From positions 1 through 36,816 of the forward strand of contig JAMPGO010000010.1 in assembly GCA_023663905.1 (NCBI GenBank): 36,816 nt of DNA, in the 5' to 3' direction. Shown piece by piece: positions 15,996 through 24,468 of this stretch; position 1 is the stretch's first letter; each line of letters starts with the position of its first letter. The notes under the pieces are model-generated. The model worked only from the letters and a program-made list of their open reading frames with translations, did no database searches and had not been told where the DNA came from. The stretch comes from Ruminococcus flavefaciens (GTDB taxonomy: Bacteria > Bacillota > Clostridia > Oscillospirales > Ruminococcaceae). The position numbers and the translations under genes are program-made.

Positions 15996-16753
15996 TGAAC
16001 GTTTCGTCTGATAAGTTCTTTTTCGCAAAGCTCGGCGATTTGGTCAGCCGTGCAGAAAGAAACGGCGTCTGCGGTTTTTCTGATTTCCTCGACGAAAGAC
16101 AATGTGCGGAAGCGGAATTGTGGTGCAGGCGCAATGCAGGAAGTCTCCGCTATAAGTTCTGGGGCGGTTTTTCTGAGGCAAGCCGTAAAATGCTTGCGGT
16201 TTATCCCGATTACTGCGAGGATTATATCCTTGAAGAATTTCCCTTTATGTGCGTTACGTTCACCTACAGAAAAGAGGATAAGCTCACGCACAGGGATTTT
16301 CTCGGTACTTTTATGGGTATGAGGATGAAGCGTGAGATAATCGGCGATATTGTTGTGGGCGAAGGTATTGCACAGGCTTTTGTTACCGACGTTGCAGGAA
16401 AGCTGATTTCCACGACCGTTTCAAAAATCGGCAGAACAGGTGTGAAGTGCTTTACCGACAGACCTTTTGAGCTGGAAGTGAAGCAGAATTTCGCCGAAAT
16501 AAGCGGTACTGTCGCTTCTCTCCGTCTCGACTGCGTTGTTGCTCTTGCGATGAACGTGAGCCGTGAAAAGGCTTCGGCTTTTATACGTGCGGACAAGGTG
16601 GATGTGAATCATTTTACCGCTTCATCTGTTTCAGGAGAACTTAAAGAGGGCGATATACTTTCAATCCGTGGGTGCGGAAGATTTATTCTTTCAGGTATCA
16701 ACGGCTTCACGAAAAAGAACCGTTTACACATAGTTTTGAAAAAATTTATTTAA
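15995..16753 (+). CDS. ylmH: YlmH-family S4 RNA-binding protein
   Basis: 252-residue protein with an N-terminal YlmH domain and a C-terminal S4 domain (about 175-240; LDCVVALAMNVSREKASAFI, with the basic stretch KKNRLHIVLKKFI at the end). S4 domains bind structured RNA; YlmH has been linked to ribosome-associated quality control and is encoded with division genes throughout Firmicutes. The gene shares one base with sepF. The ylmG/yggT gene that commonly sits between sepF and ylmH is missing here. Confidence 0.92.
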   Translation: MNVSSDKFFFAKLGDLVSRAERNGVCGFSDFLDERQCAEAELWCRRNAGSLRYKFWGGFSEASRKMLAVYPDYCEDYILEEFPFMCVTFTYRKEDKLTHRDFLGTFMGMRMKREIIGDIVVGEGIAQAFVTDVAGKLISTTVSKIGRTGVKCFTDRPFELEVKQNFAEISGTVASLRLDCVVALAMNVSREKASAFIRADKVDVNHFTASSVSGELKEGDILSIRGCGRFILSGINGFTKKNRLHIVLKKFI

Positions 16754-16771
16754 TTCAGAGGTGAATGTTTT

Positions 16772-17314
16772 ATGATTACTTCTAAAGATGTAAGAAACAA
16801 GAGATTCGAAAAAGCTGCTTTCGGCTATAAGCAGGAGGAAATTGACGAGTTTTTTTCCCAGCTTGAAGCAGAACTCGATGAGATGGAGCGTGAGCGTACA
16901 GAAGCCAACAGCAAAATCCAGATTCTCGCCGACAAGGTCAGGGAATATATGAAGGACGAGGACGCTATCAAGGACGCTGTTCTTTCTGTCCAGAAGCAGA
17001 AGTATGAGATTATCAACGAGGCTAATGAAAAGGCTGAGAAGATTATTGCTGACGCTAAGGCTAAGGCTGCCGAGCTTGAGGACGAGGCTGTTCACCAGCA
17101 CGCTGTTGCTATGGAAAAGAACAGGGCTGAAATTGCCAAGGAGCAGGAGAATCTTATTGAAACCCGCAGACAGGTTGCGGACTTCAAGAAGAGCCTTTTC
17201 GATATGTACAAGACCCATCTCGAAATGATTTCCACTATGCCGGAATCCTATGATGACGAGGAAGAAGAAACTGCTGAGGAAATCGCTGTTTCTGTTGCCG
17301 GCGAAAATAACTGA
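16772..17314 (+). CDS. divIVA: DivIVA-family cell division/polarity protein
   Basis: 180 residues. The N-terminal lipid-binding DivIVA motif (about 1-38) includes RFEKAAFGYKQEEIDEFF, followed by a long coiled coil to about 160 with Glu/Lys/Ala heptads and an acidic tail. DivIVA proteins sense curved membrane at septa and poles. GAGGTG lies 9 bases upstream of the ATG. It is 18 bp after ylmH and 28 bp before ileS, so all are probably on one transcript. Confidence 0.94.
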   Translation: MITSKDVRNKRFEKAAFGYKQEEIDEFFSQLEAELDEMERERTEANSKIQILADKVREYMKDEDAIKDAVLSVQKQKYEIINEANEKAEKIIADAKAKAAELEDEAVHQHAVAMEKNRAEIAKEQENLIETRRQVADFKKSLFDMYKTHLEMISTMPESYDDEEEETAEEIAVSVAGENN

Positions 17315-17342
17315 TTTTGATTTTTTAAGGAGCGTGATACCA

Positions 17343-20114
17343 ATGGCACAGGATTATAACTCAACTATCAATCTGCCGAAAACAGATTTTCCTATGCGTG
17401 GAAATCTCCCGAAGAGAGAGCCTGAAACTCTTGAAAAATGGGAGAATGACAGACTTTATTATAAAATGATTGAAAAAAATGCGGGCAAGCCTTCGTTTAT
17501 TCTTCACGACGGTCCGCCCTATGCAAACGGCGAGATTCATCTTGGCACGGCACTCAACAAAACCCTCAAGGATTTTATCGTCAAGTATAAAAATATGAGC
17601 GGTTTCTGTTCGCCGTATGTTCCGGGCTGGGATACTCACGGTCTGCCGATTGAGCTTAAGGCTATGAGAGCTATCGGCGTTGAGAACGGCGCAATTCCGC
17701 CTGTTGAGCTGAGAAAGCACTGCCACGACTATGCTATGACTCACGTTGCAAACCAGATGAAGCAGTTCAAACGTCTCGGTTCTCTCGGTGATTATGATTA
17801 CCCCTACCTTACACTTCGCCCCGACTATGAGGCAAGACAGGTTGAGGTATTCGGCGAAATGGCTAAGAAGGGCTATATGTACAAGGGTCTGAAGCCCGTT
17901 TACTGGTGTCCCGACTGTAATACCGCTCTTGCTGAGGCTGAAATCGAGTATTCAAACGACCCGTGCTACTCAATCTATGTCAAGTTCAATGTGACTGACG
18001 ATAAGGGTATCTTCACAAATCTCGGACTTGATATTTCTAAGATTTATTTCGTAATCTGGACTACAACAACCTGGACAATCCCGGGCAACCTCGCTATCTG
18101 TCTCGGTCCTGAGTATAACTATACCCTCGTTAATGCAAATGGCGAGTATTATGTTATGGCTGAGGAACTTGTTAAGACGACAATGGAAACAGCTGGTATC
18201 ACGGACTACACAACCGAGCATATTTTCACAGGCGCTGAGCTTGAAGGAATGAAAACAAAGCACCCTCTCTATGACCGTCCGTCCCCGATTATTGTCGGCG
18301 ACCACGTAACGCTTGAAAGCGGTACAGGATGTGTTCATACTGCTCCCGGCTATGGTGTAGAGGACTTTGAGGTCTGCAAGAACTACGACGACATCGGCAT
18401 TATTGTATGTGTTGATTCAAAGGGCAGACAGACTGCGGAAGCAGGCGAATTTGAGGGTATGGATACTGACGAGGCTAACAAGGCTATCGCAAAGAAGCTC
18501 ACAGAAGTCGGCGCAATGCTCGCAACACAGAAAATCGTTCACCAGTATCCGCACTGCTGGAGATGCAACAGCCCGATTATTTACCGTGCTACAGAACAGT
18601 GGTTCTGCTCGGTTAACGGATTCAAGGACGAGGCAATCAAGGCTATCGAGGGCGTTCAGTGGATTCCCGAATGGGGCGAGGACAGAATCAAGGGTATGGT
18701 TCGTGACCGAAGCGACTGGTGCATTTCACGTCAGAGAACCTGGGGTGTGCCGATTCCTGTAATCTACTGCAAGGACTGCGGAAAGCCGATTTACACAGAT
18801 GAGACAATCAAGGCTATTGCTGACCTTTTCCGTGCTGAGGGTTCGGACGCTTGGTGGATTAAAGATACAAGCGAGTTTATTCCGTCCGATGTAAAGTGCG
18901 AGTGCGGCTGCGGAGAATTTACAAAAGAATACGACATTATGGACGTATGGTTTGACAGCGGTGTTTCGCACACTTCTGTTATGGAGCAGTTCGACTGCCT
19001 TAGCTTCCCTGCTGATTTGTACCTCGAAGGTGCAGACCAGTACAGAGGATGGTTTCAGTCATCGCTTCTTACATCCGTTGTATATCACGGCTGTGCGCCT
19101 TACAAGGCTGTATGTACTCACGGCTGGGTTGTTGACGGCGAGGGCAAGGTAATGCACAAGTCGCTCGGAAACGGTATCGACCCGAAGGATATTACAGACC
19201 AGTACGGCGCAGATATTCTCAGACTTTGGGTAGCTTCTTCCGACTATCACAGCGACATCAGAATCTCCAAAACTATCCTCAGCCAGCTTTCTGACGCTTA
19301 CAAGAAAATCAGAAACACGGCAAGATTTATTCTCGGAAATCTCGGCAACGGCAATGGCTTCAACCCCGATACCGACAGCGTTTCGGATGACAAGCTTACC
19401 GAGCTTGACAAGTGGGCTGTTATGAAGCTTGATACTCTCATTGATACTGTCAAGGACGGCTATGAGAAGTACGATTTCCATATCGCATTCCACGCAATCC
19501 ACAACTTCTGCGTTGTTGATATGTCCAACTTCTATCTTGACATCATCAAGGACAGACTCTACTGCGAAAAAGAGGATTCGGAAATCCGCCGTGCCGCTCA
19601 GACTGTTATGTACCGCATACTCAGTGCGCTGACACGTCTTTCAGCACCTATTCTGTCATTTACAGCAGAGGAAATCTGGAAGTTTATGCCTCACGGTTCA
19701 GCTGACGACACAGAGAGCGTATTCCTCAACCAGATGCCCGAAAAGTCAGGTATTGACTTCAGCAGTGAATTTATCGGCAAGTGGGAATTTATCTACAATA
19801 CCCGTGAAGCTGTAAACAAGGCGCTTGAAGAGGCAAGAAATTCCAAGACTATCGGCAAATCACTTGAGGCTAAAATCGTAATCAGAAGCAGTGAAGCGGA
19901 TTATGAGACATACTGCGGACTTGCAGGACAGCTCAAGGAAATCCTTATCGTATCTGACATTGCTGTTGAAAAATCCGATTCGGAAACAGCTTTTGCAGTT
20001 GAAAAGGCTGAGGGCGGAAAGTGCGAGAGATGCTGGTGCTATTCAAAGTATGTCGGCACAAACTGCAATCACCCTGCACTGTGCGAGAGATGTGCTGTCG
20101 TTGTTGAAGCATAA
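17343..20114 (+). CDS. ileS: Isoleucyl-tRNA synthetase
   Basis: Class I synthetase of 923 residues charging tRNA-Ile. The ATP-binding HIGH motif appears as HLGT (66-69, in PPYANGEIHLGT). The KMSKS loop reads VMHKS (603-607), with the first Lys replaced by Val but K606 and S607 kept. The editing domain lies between, with its TTTTWTIPGN strand. The C-terminal zinc finger has CERCW...CERC cysteines. ATG at 17343 follows TAAGGAG by 10 bases; the open frame reaches 17250 but that part overlaps divIVA. Only 28 bp separate it from divIVA, too short for a T-box leader, so it must depend on the cluster promoter. Confidence 0.97.
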   Translation: MAQDYNSTINLPKTDFPMRGNLPKREPETLEKWENDRLYYKMIEKNAGKPSFILHDGPPYANGEIHLGTALNKTLKDFIVKYKNMSGFCSPYVPGWDTHGLPIELKAMRAIGVENGAIPPVELRKHCHDYAMTHVANQMKQFKRLGSLGDYDYPYLTLRPDYEARQVEVFGEMAKKGYMYKGLKPVYWCPDCNTALAEAEIEYSNDPCYSIYVKFNVTDDKGIFTNLGLDISKIYFVIWTTTTWTIPGNLAICLGPEYNYTLVNANGEYYVMAEELVKTTMETAGITDYTTEHIFTGAELEGMKTKHPLYDRPSPIIVGDHVTLESGTGCVHTAPGYGVEDFEVCKNYDDIGIIVCVDSKGRQTAEAGEFEGMDTDEANKAIAKKLTEVGAMLATQKIVHQYPHCWRCNSPIIYRATEQWFCSVNGFKDEAIKAIEGVQWIPEWGEDRIKGMVRDRSDWCISRQRTWGVPIPVIYCKDCGKPIYTDETIKAIADLFRAEGSDAWWIKDTSEFIPSDVKCECGCGEFTKEYDIMDVWFDSGVSHTSVMEQFDCLSFPADLYLEGADQYRGWFQSSLLTSVVYHGCAPYKAVCTHGWVVDGEGKVMHKSLGNGIDPKDITDQYGADILRLWVASSDYHSDIRISKTILSQLSDAYKKIRNTARFILGNLGNGNGFNPDTDSVSDDKLTELDKWAVMKLDTLIDTVKDGYEKYDFHIAFHAIHNFCVVDMSNFYLDIIKDRLYCEKEDSEIRRAAQTVMYRILSALTRLSAPILSFTAEEIWKFMPHGSADDTESVFLNQMPEKSGIDFSSEFIGKWEFIYNTREAVNKALEEARNSKTIGKSLEAKIVIRSSEADYETYCGLAGQLKEILIVSDIAVEKSDSETAFAVEKAEGGKCERCWCYSKYVGTNCNHPALCERCAVVVEA

Positions 20115-20128
20115 ATCACGACCTGTAT

Positions 20129-20155
20129 TGCCTGCTGTATTCAGTTCAGCAGGCA
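20129..20155 (+). other. Hairpin between ileS and lspA
   Basis: A perfect 9-bp stem (TGCCTGCTG / CAGCAGGCA) with a 9-nt loop occupies the 60-bp gap between ileS and lspA. It is followed by TTATTGTG rather than a U-run, so it is a weak terminator at best. It may dampen transcription into lspA or protect mRNA ends. Confidence 0.6.
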
Positions 20156-20174
20156 TTATTGTGAAAGGAAAAAT

Positions 20175-20678
20175 ATGATTATACTGCTTATTATATCTGC
20201 TCTTGTCCTTATCGGAGCAGACCAGCTTGTAAAATACTGGGCGGTTAATTCATTACAGCCCGTGCATACTATGGATTTTATAAAATTCGGCGATTTCAGG
20301 ATACTTGACCTCACTTATCTTGAAAACGACGGCGCAATCTTCGGAAGTATGTCGGGGCAGAAGTGGTTTCTTGTCGGGTTTACTTCGATTATAATAATTG
20401 CCGGAATAGTCGTTATGTTTCTTTCGGCTAAAAAATCAAAATTCCTGAGTTTCTGCATAATGCTTTTCGTTGCGGGCGGAATCGGCAATCTCATAGACCG
20501 TATACGTCTCGGCTATGTCGTTGATATGTTTGAAGTAAAGCTGTTTCACTTCGCAATCTTCAATGTTGCCGATATATGCGTGACGTGTGCGTTTGTGCTT
20601 ATATTTGTGTACGTGCTTTTTATTGAGCCTAAAACCGAAAAGGCACAGAAACTGACAGAGGCTGAAAAAAATGAGTGA
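20175..20678 (+). CDS. lspA: Lipoprotein signal peptidase (signal peptidase II)
   Basis: Aspartyl membrane protease that removes signal peptides from lipoproteins after lipidation. The 167 residues have four membrane segments. Family motifs are DQLVKYW near the N-terminus, ENDGAIFG, GNLIDRIRLGYVVDMF (D108, D117) and FNVADICV (D133); these hold the catalytic aspartate pair. A charged tail of Glu/Lys ends the protein. It would process the lipoproteins encoded at 2266-6804 and 26818 in this window. Its end overlaps the next gene by 8 bp. Confidence 0.96.
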   Translation: MIILLIISALVLIGADQLVKYWAVNSLQPVHTMDFIKFGDFRILDLTYLENDGAIFGSMSGQKWFLVGFTSIIIIAGIVVMFLSAKKSKFLSFCIMLFVAGGIGNLIDRIRLGYVVDMFEVKLFHFAIFNVADICVTCAFVLIFVYVLFIEPKTEKAQKLTEAEKNE

Positions 20679-21582
20679 AATTATTATGATTAAATGTATA
20701 TCCGCCGATTTCGGAGCAAGAATAGACAAGTATATTTCAGACCATACCGACCTTACACGTTCGGCAGTTCAGGGCATAATCTCGTCGGGCGGAGTTCTTG
20801 CGGACGGTCTGAAAATCAGCAAGAATTATAAAATCAAGGGCTGTGAGCTGATTTCGGTTGAAATTCCCGACCCTCAGATTATGGACGCTGTTCCCGAAAA
20901 TATTCCGCTTGATATTGTCTATGAGGACAGCGATTTGCTTGTCGTGAATAAGCCGAAGGGTATGGTGGTTCATCCTGCTCACGGCAACTACAACGGCACT
21001 CTCGTCAATGCTCTGCTGTACCACTGCGGAGACAGTCTGTCGGGAATCAACGGCATAATCCGTCCGGGAATAGTCCACAGAATTGACAAAAACACCAGCG
21101 GTCTGCTTATTGTTGCCAAAAACGACAAGGCGCATATTCATCTTGCGGAGCAGATTAAGGCGCACAGCTTTACAAGAGAGTACGAGGCGGTTGCGTGCGG
21201 TTATTTCAGGGACACGGAGGGTACTGTTGACGCACCGATAGGACGGCACAGGACTGACCGCAAAAAAATGTGCGTGACTTATGAAAATTCACGCAATGCC
21301 GTTACTCATTACAGCGTTGTGAAGCAGTATGGCGGTTATGCGCACGTGAGGCTCAGGCTTGAAACGGGACGTACTCACCAGATACGTGTTCACCTTGCGT
21401 ATATCGGGCATCCCGTGCTTGGCGATGACGTTTACGGCAAGGCTTACAAGGGCATTGACGGTCAGTGCCTTCACGCACGCAGAATAGGCTTTATTCACCC
21501 TGCTACGGGCGAATATATGGAGTTTACAAGCGATTTGCCCGAATATTTTGTTTCGGTACTGAATAAGCTTGAAAAAATGTGA
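20671..21582 (+). CDS. RluD-family 23S rRNA pseudouridine synthase
   Basis: 303 residues with an N-terminal S4 RNA-binding domain (about 15-70) and an RluA-type catalytic domain. The catalytic Asp is D139 in GIVHRIDKNTSGLL. Other family blocks are VVNKPKGMVVHP, GTLVNALLYHC, ETGRTHQIRVHLAYIGHP and LHARRIGFIHP. It sits after lspA just as ylyB does in Bacillus, which suggests the RluD group, but the exact uridines modified cannot be read from the sequence. It begins inside the lspA 3' end. Confidence 0.93.
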   Translation: MSEIIMIKCISADFGARIDKYISDHTDLTRSAVQGIISSGGVLADGLKISKNYKIKGCELISVEIPDPQIMDAVPENIPLDIVYEDSDLLVVNKPKGMVVHPAHGNYNGTLVNALLYHCGDSLSGINGIIRPGIVHRIDKNTSGLLIVAKNDKAHIHLAEQIKAHSFTREYEAVACGYFRDTEGTVDAPIGRHRTDRKKMCVTYENSRNAVTHYSVVKQYGGYAHVRLRLETGRTHQIRVHLAYIGHPVLGDDVYGKAYKGIDGQCLHARRIGFIHPATGEYMEFTSDLPEYFVSVLNKLEKM

Positions 21583-21591
21583 GGTGCGGAA

Positions 21592-22419
21592 ATGGATATA
21601 GCAAAAACAATAATTCTCAGCGATATGGACGGCACGCTTTTAAATTCCGAAAAGCAGATTAATGAAGCCGACCTGAAAGCCATTGAAAAATTCACGTCGC
21701 TCGGCGGAAAATTTACAGTTGCAACAGGTCGCACAATACAGACATTCGCACGGTATCAGCGTTTGCTTAATCTGCAAATGCCTGTTATAATGTACAACGG
21801 AGCGATGATTTATGATTACTCCGCAGAAAAAGTGCTGTATTCGCAGTCTCTGCCCGATATAAGCCGTGAGCTTACGGCGGAAGTTATGGGCTTTATGGCT
21901 GAATGCGGAGGAGAGGTTCTGCGGACGGACGGAACTTATGTTTTCAGCAATAACGAGTACGAACAGCTTCACACGAACCTGTGCGGAATAGAACCCGAAT
22001 ATATGGACATCGGCGAAATTCCGCAGGGCGACTGGCTGAAAGTCCTTTTTGCACTCTCGCCCGAGAGAATAGCTTTGCTGGAAGATAATATTTCCCGTCT
22101 CGGGTATTATGAATATGCCGATTTTGTCCGCTCAGCAGATATTTTTCTCGAAATGCTCCCGAAAGGTATAAGCAAGGGTTCTGCTCTTGAGGAATACAGA
22201 AAGCTTGACGGTATGGCGGATTTCACGTTTGCTGCAATCGGCGATTTCGATAACGATATTGAGATGATTGCAAATGCCGATATTGGTGCTTGCCCTGCAA
22301 ATGCGGAAGAGTCAGTAAAAAATATTTCCGATATTGTTCTTGAAAATACTAACGACGGCGGTGCTGTTGCGGAACTTATAGATTATATAATCAACAAGGC
22401 AGGAGGAATGGGAAGATGA
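21592..22419 (+). CDS. Cof-type HAD-family phosphatase
   Basis: 275-residue HAD hydrolase of the Cof subfamily. Motif I is DMDGT (11-15, nucleophile D11). Motif II is the Thr in TVATGR. Motif III and IV are the Lys-containing KGISKGSALE stretch and GDFDNDIEMI. A C2-type cap lies between. Family members dephosphorylate sugar phosphates or flavin/PLP intermediates; the substrate cannot be inferred. It begins 9 bp after the rluD-type gene, and its stop overlaps the next small gene (ATGA). Confidence 0.9.
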   Translation: MDIAKTIILSDMDGTLLNSEKQINEADLKAIEKFTSLGGKFTVATGRTIQTFARYQRLLNLQMPVIMYNGAMIYDYSAEKVLYSQSLPDISRELTAEVMGFMAECGGEVLRTDGTYVFSNNEYEQLHTNLCGIEPEYMDIGEIPQGDWLKVLFALSPERIALLEDNISRLGYYEYADFVRSADIFLEMLPKGISKGSALEEYRKLDGMADFTFAAIGDFDNDIEMIANADIGACPANAEESVKNISDIVLENTNDGGAVAELIDYIINKAGGMGR

Positions 22420-22547
22420 TGAAAAAATTACCGTTTATCTTGATTCTTATGGCGATTCTTGTGCCATCAATGCTCGGATATGTGAATAAAGCAAAGTCGG
22501 CAGGCGAAAGAACAGAAAATCCGCCTTATGAGTATTTTAGTTTTTAA
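22416..22547 (+). CDS. 43-residue single-pass membrane protein
   Basis: A short open frame in the gap between the HAD and transketolase genes. It encodes MMKKLPFILILMAILVPSML as its first 20 residues, then a short hydrophilic tail ending YEYFSF. One hydrophobic segment (about 5-22) follows two Lys, so it is a membrane-anchored small protein or a bare signal sequence. Support for translation: AGGAGG at 22401-22406 is well placed for the ATG at 22416, the start overlaps the HAD stop by four bases, and the frame fills the gap exactly up to the transketolase ribosome binding site. An ATG at 22419 is the alternative start. Function unknown. Confidence 0.6.
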   Translation: MMKKLPFILILMAILVPSMLGYVNKAKSAGERTENPPYEYFSF

Positions 22548-22559
22548 TGGAGGTTGAAT

Positions 22560-23399
22560 ATGGAAAGTTCAATGAAAAAGAATTTGCAGAAAATTGCCTG
22601 CAAAGTAAGAATGGGCGTTATAGAGGGTACGTATAATGCAAAATCAGGTCATCCGGGCGGTTCGCTCTCAATAAGCGACCTTGTGACTTATCTTTACTTC
22701 AATAAAATGAATGTAAATCCGTCTGACCCCGAAAATCCCGACAGAGACAGATTCGTGCTGTCAAAGGGTCATACAGCTCCCGCACTTTATGCCGTACTCG
22801 CACAGAAAGGCTATTTTGCGGAAGATGAACTGAAATCCCTGAGACATATCGGCGCAATGCTTCAGGGTCATCCCTGCATTCATACACCCGGCATTGATAT
22901 GTCAAGCGGTTCGCTCGGACAGGGTATTTCCACAGCCTGCGGTATGGCTCTTGCAGGAAAGCTTGACGGAAAGAGCTACAAGGTCTATACTGTTCTCGGC
23001 GACGGCGAAGTTGAAGAAGGTCAGGTTTGGGAAGCTGCTATGTTTGCGGCTCACTATAAGCTTGATAACCTTGTTGCGGTTGTTGACAGAAACGGTCTCC
23101 AGATTGACGGCGCAATTACGGAAGTATGCTCTCCCGAACCGATTACGGATAAATTCGCTGCTTTCGGCTGGCACGTAATCACTATGGACGCTCACGACTT
23201 CGACAGCATTGAGTCTGCATTTGCTGAGGCTGATACAATCACGGGCAAGCCTGTTGCTATCGTTCAGCAGTCCGTCAAGGGCAAGGGTGTTTCATTTATG
23301 GAAAATCAGGTAGGCTGGCACGGAAAAGCTCCCAACAAGGACGAGTACGAGCAGGCTATGGCAGAACTTTCTGCACAGTTAAAGGAATTGGAGGACTAA
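22560..23399 (+). CDS. Transketolase, N-terminal (TPP-binding) subunit
   Basis: Non-oxidative pentose phosphate pathway enzyme split into two polypeptides, as in many Clostridia and archaea. The 279 residues have SGHPGGSLS, FVLSKGHTAPALY, GSLGQGIS and the TPP/Mg motif GDGEVEEGQVWEA. ATG at 22560 follows TGGAGG by 6 bases; a TTG at 22554 directly abuts that site and is less likely. The other half starts 4 bp after the stop, and both are needed for the active heterotetramer. Confidence 0.95.
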   Translation: MESSMKKNLQKIACKVRMGVIEGTYNAKSGHPGGSLSISDLVTYLYFNKMNVNPSDPENPDRDRFVLSKGHTAPALYAVLAQKGYFAEDELKSLRHIGAMLQGHPCIHTPGIDMSSGSLGQGISTACGMALAGKLDGKSYKVYTVLGDGEVEEGQVWEAAMFAAHYKLDNLVAVVDRNGLQIDGAITEVCSPEPITDKFAAFGWHVITMDAHDFDSIESAFAEADTITGKPVAIVQQSVKGKGVSFMENQVGWHGKAPNKDEYEQAMAELSAQLKELED

Positions 23400-23403
23400 T
23401 ATA

Positions 23404-24351
23404 ATGACAGATGTAATCAAAAAGGCTACCAGAGACAGCTACGGCGAATCACTCAAGGAGCTTGCTGAGGAATACAAGGATTTGGTTGTCCTCGACGCTG
23501 ACCTCGCAGCAGCTACTAAAACAGGTATTTTCAAGAAGGCATATCCCGAAAGATTCTTTGACTGCGGAATTGCCGAAGCTAATATGATGGGAGTTGCGGC
23601 AGGTCTTGCTTCGTGCGGAAAAATTCCTTTTGCAAGCACTTTCGCTATGTTCGCCGCAGGAAGAGCTTTTGAAATAGTAAGAAATTCTATCGGCTATCCG
23701 CACCTCAATGTAAAAATCGGCGCTACTCACGCAGGAATCTCAGTAGGCGAGGACGGCGCTACTCACCAGTGCAACGAGGACATCGCTTTAATGCGTACAA
23801 TCCCGGGAATGACTATCATCAATCCCTGCGACGACGTTGAGGCAAGAGCTGCTGTAAGGGCTGCTGTGGAGTTCAACGGTCCTGTTTATATGCGATTCGG
23901 CAGACTTGCTGTTCCTGTAATCAACGACAGCGAGACTTATAAATTTGAACTCGGCAAGGGCGTTGTTATGAAGGACGGAAGCGATGTTACTATCGTTGCA
24001 ACAGGTCTTATGGTAAACGAGGCACTTGAAGCTTCAAAAACGCTCGAAGCAGAGGGAATTTCCGCAAGAGTCGTAAATATTCACACTATCAAACCTCTTG
24101 ACAAGGAGCTTATATGCCAGTGCGCAAAGGAAACGGGTGTTATTGTTACTGCTGAGGAACACAGCGTTATCGGCGGACTTGGCTCGGCTGTTGCAGAAGC
24201 TGTGACGGAATGCTGTCCCGTGCCTGTAATCAAGGTCGGTGTAAACGATGAATACGGCTATTCAGGTCCTGCTGTTGAGCTTCTGAAAAAGTTCGGTCTT
24301 TCGGCTGAAAATATTGCCGATAAGGTAAGGGAAGCTGTAAAACTTAAGTAA
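23404..24351 (+). CDS. Transketolase, C-terminal (pyrimidine-binding) subunit
   Basis: 315 residues forming the Pyr and C-terminal domains of transketolase. Visible motifs are FDCGIAEANMMGVAAGLA with the catalytic Glu, FAAGRAFE, GATHAGISVGEDGATHQ and EEHSVIGGLGSAVAE in the C-terminal domain. It pairs with the N-terminal subunit just upstream. GGAGG at 23390-23394 precedes the ATG. A terminator closes the transcript 9 bp after the stop. Confidence 0.95.
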   Translation: MTDVIKKATRDSYGESLKELAEEYKDLVVLDADLAAATKTGIFKKAYPERFFDCGIAEANMMGVAAGLASCGKIPFASTFAMFAAGRAFEIVRNSIGYPHLNVKIGATHAGISVGEDGATHQCNEDIALMRTIPGMTIINPCDDVEARAAVRAAVEFNGPVYMRFGRLAVPVINDSETYKFELGKGVVMKDGSDVTIVATGLMVNEALEASKTLEAEGISARVVNIHTIKPLDKELICQCAKETGVIVTAEEHSVIGGLGSAVAEAVTECCPVPVIKVGVNDEYGYSGPAVELLKKFGLSAENIADKVREAVKLK

Positions 24352-24359
24352 TTCACGGA

Positions 24360-24394
24360 AACAGGCTGTCTTTTAAAGGCAGACCTGTTTTTTT
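24360..24394 (+). terminator. Terminator after the transketolase genes
   Basis: The outer stem AACAGG/CCTGTT continues, past one bulged A, into CTGTC/GGCAG with a short A/T loop, and seven T follow (24388-24394). It ends the transcript that began upstream of the HAD gene. Confidence 0.85.
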
Positions 24395-24405
24395 ATTCGG
24401 AAGCA

Positions 24406-24444
24406 TTGACAAATGCACAAAAGTGTACTATAATTAACTATAAT
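24406..24444 (+). promoter_or_regulatory. Near-consensus promoter with two -10 boxes
   Basis: A perfect TTGACA (24406-24411), a 17-bp spacer and a perfect TATAAT (24429-24434). A second TATAAT lies 10 bp further on (24439-24444). It immediately follows the transketolase terminator and precedes the 101-residue protein gene by 25 bp. Confidence 0.85.
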
Positions 24445-24468
24445 GTACTTGATAAGGAGTGAGAAATT

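Noticed and set aside
17250-17342. N-terminal extension of IleRS
   Set aside because: It overlaps the 3' end of divIVA and precedes the TAAGGAG site; IleRS similarity starts just after the ATG at 17343.
20115-20174. Terminator separating ileS and lspA
   Set aside because: The hairpin is strong but lacks a U-run, so it is listed only as a hairpin.
22554-22562. TTG start for the transketolase N-terminal subunit
   Set aside because: It directly abuts the TGGAGG site, leaving no spacing; the ATG six bases later is well placed.
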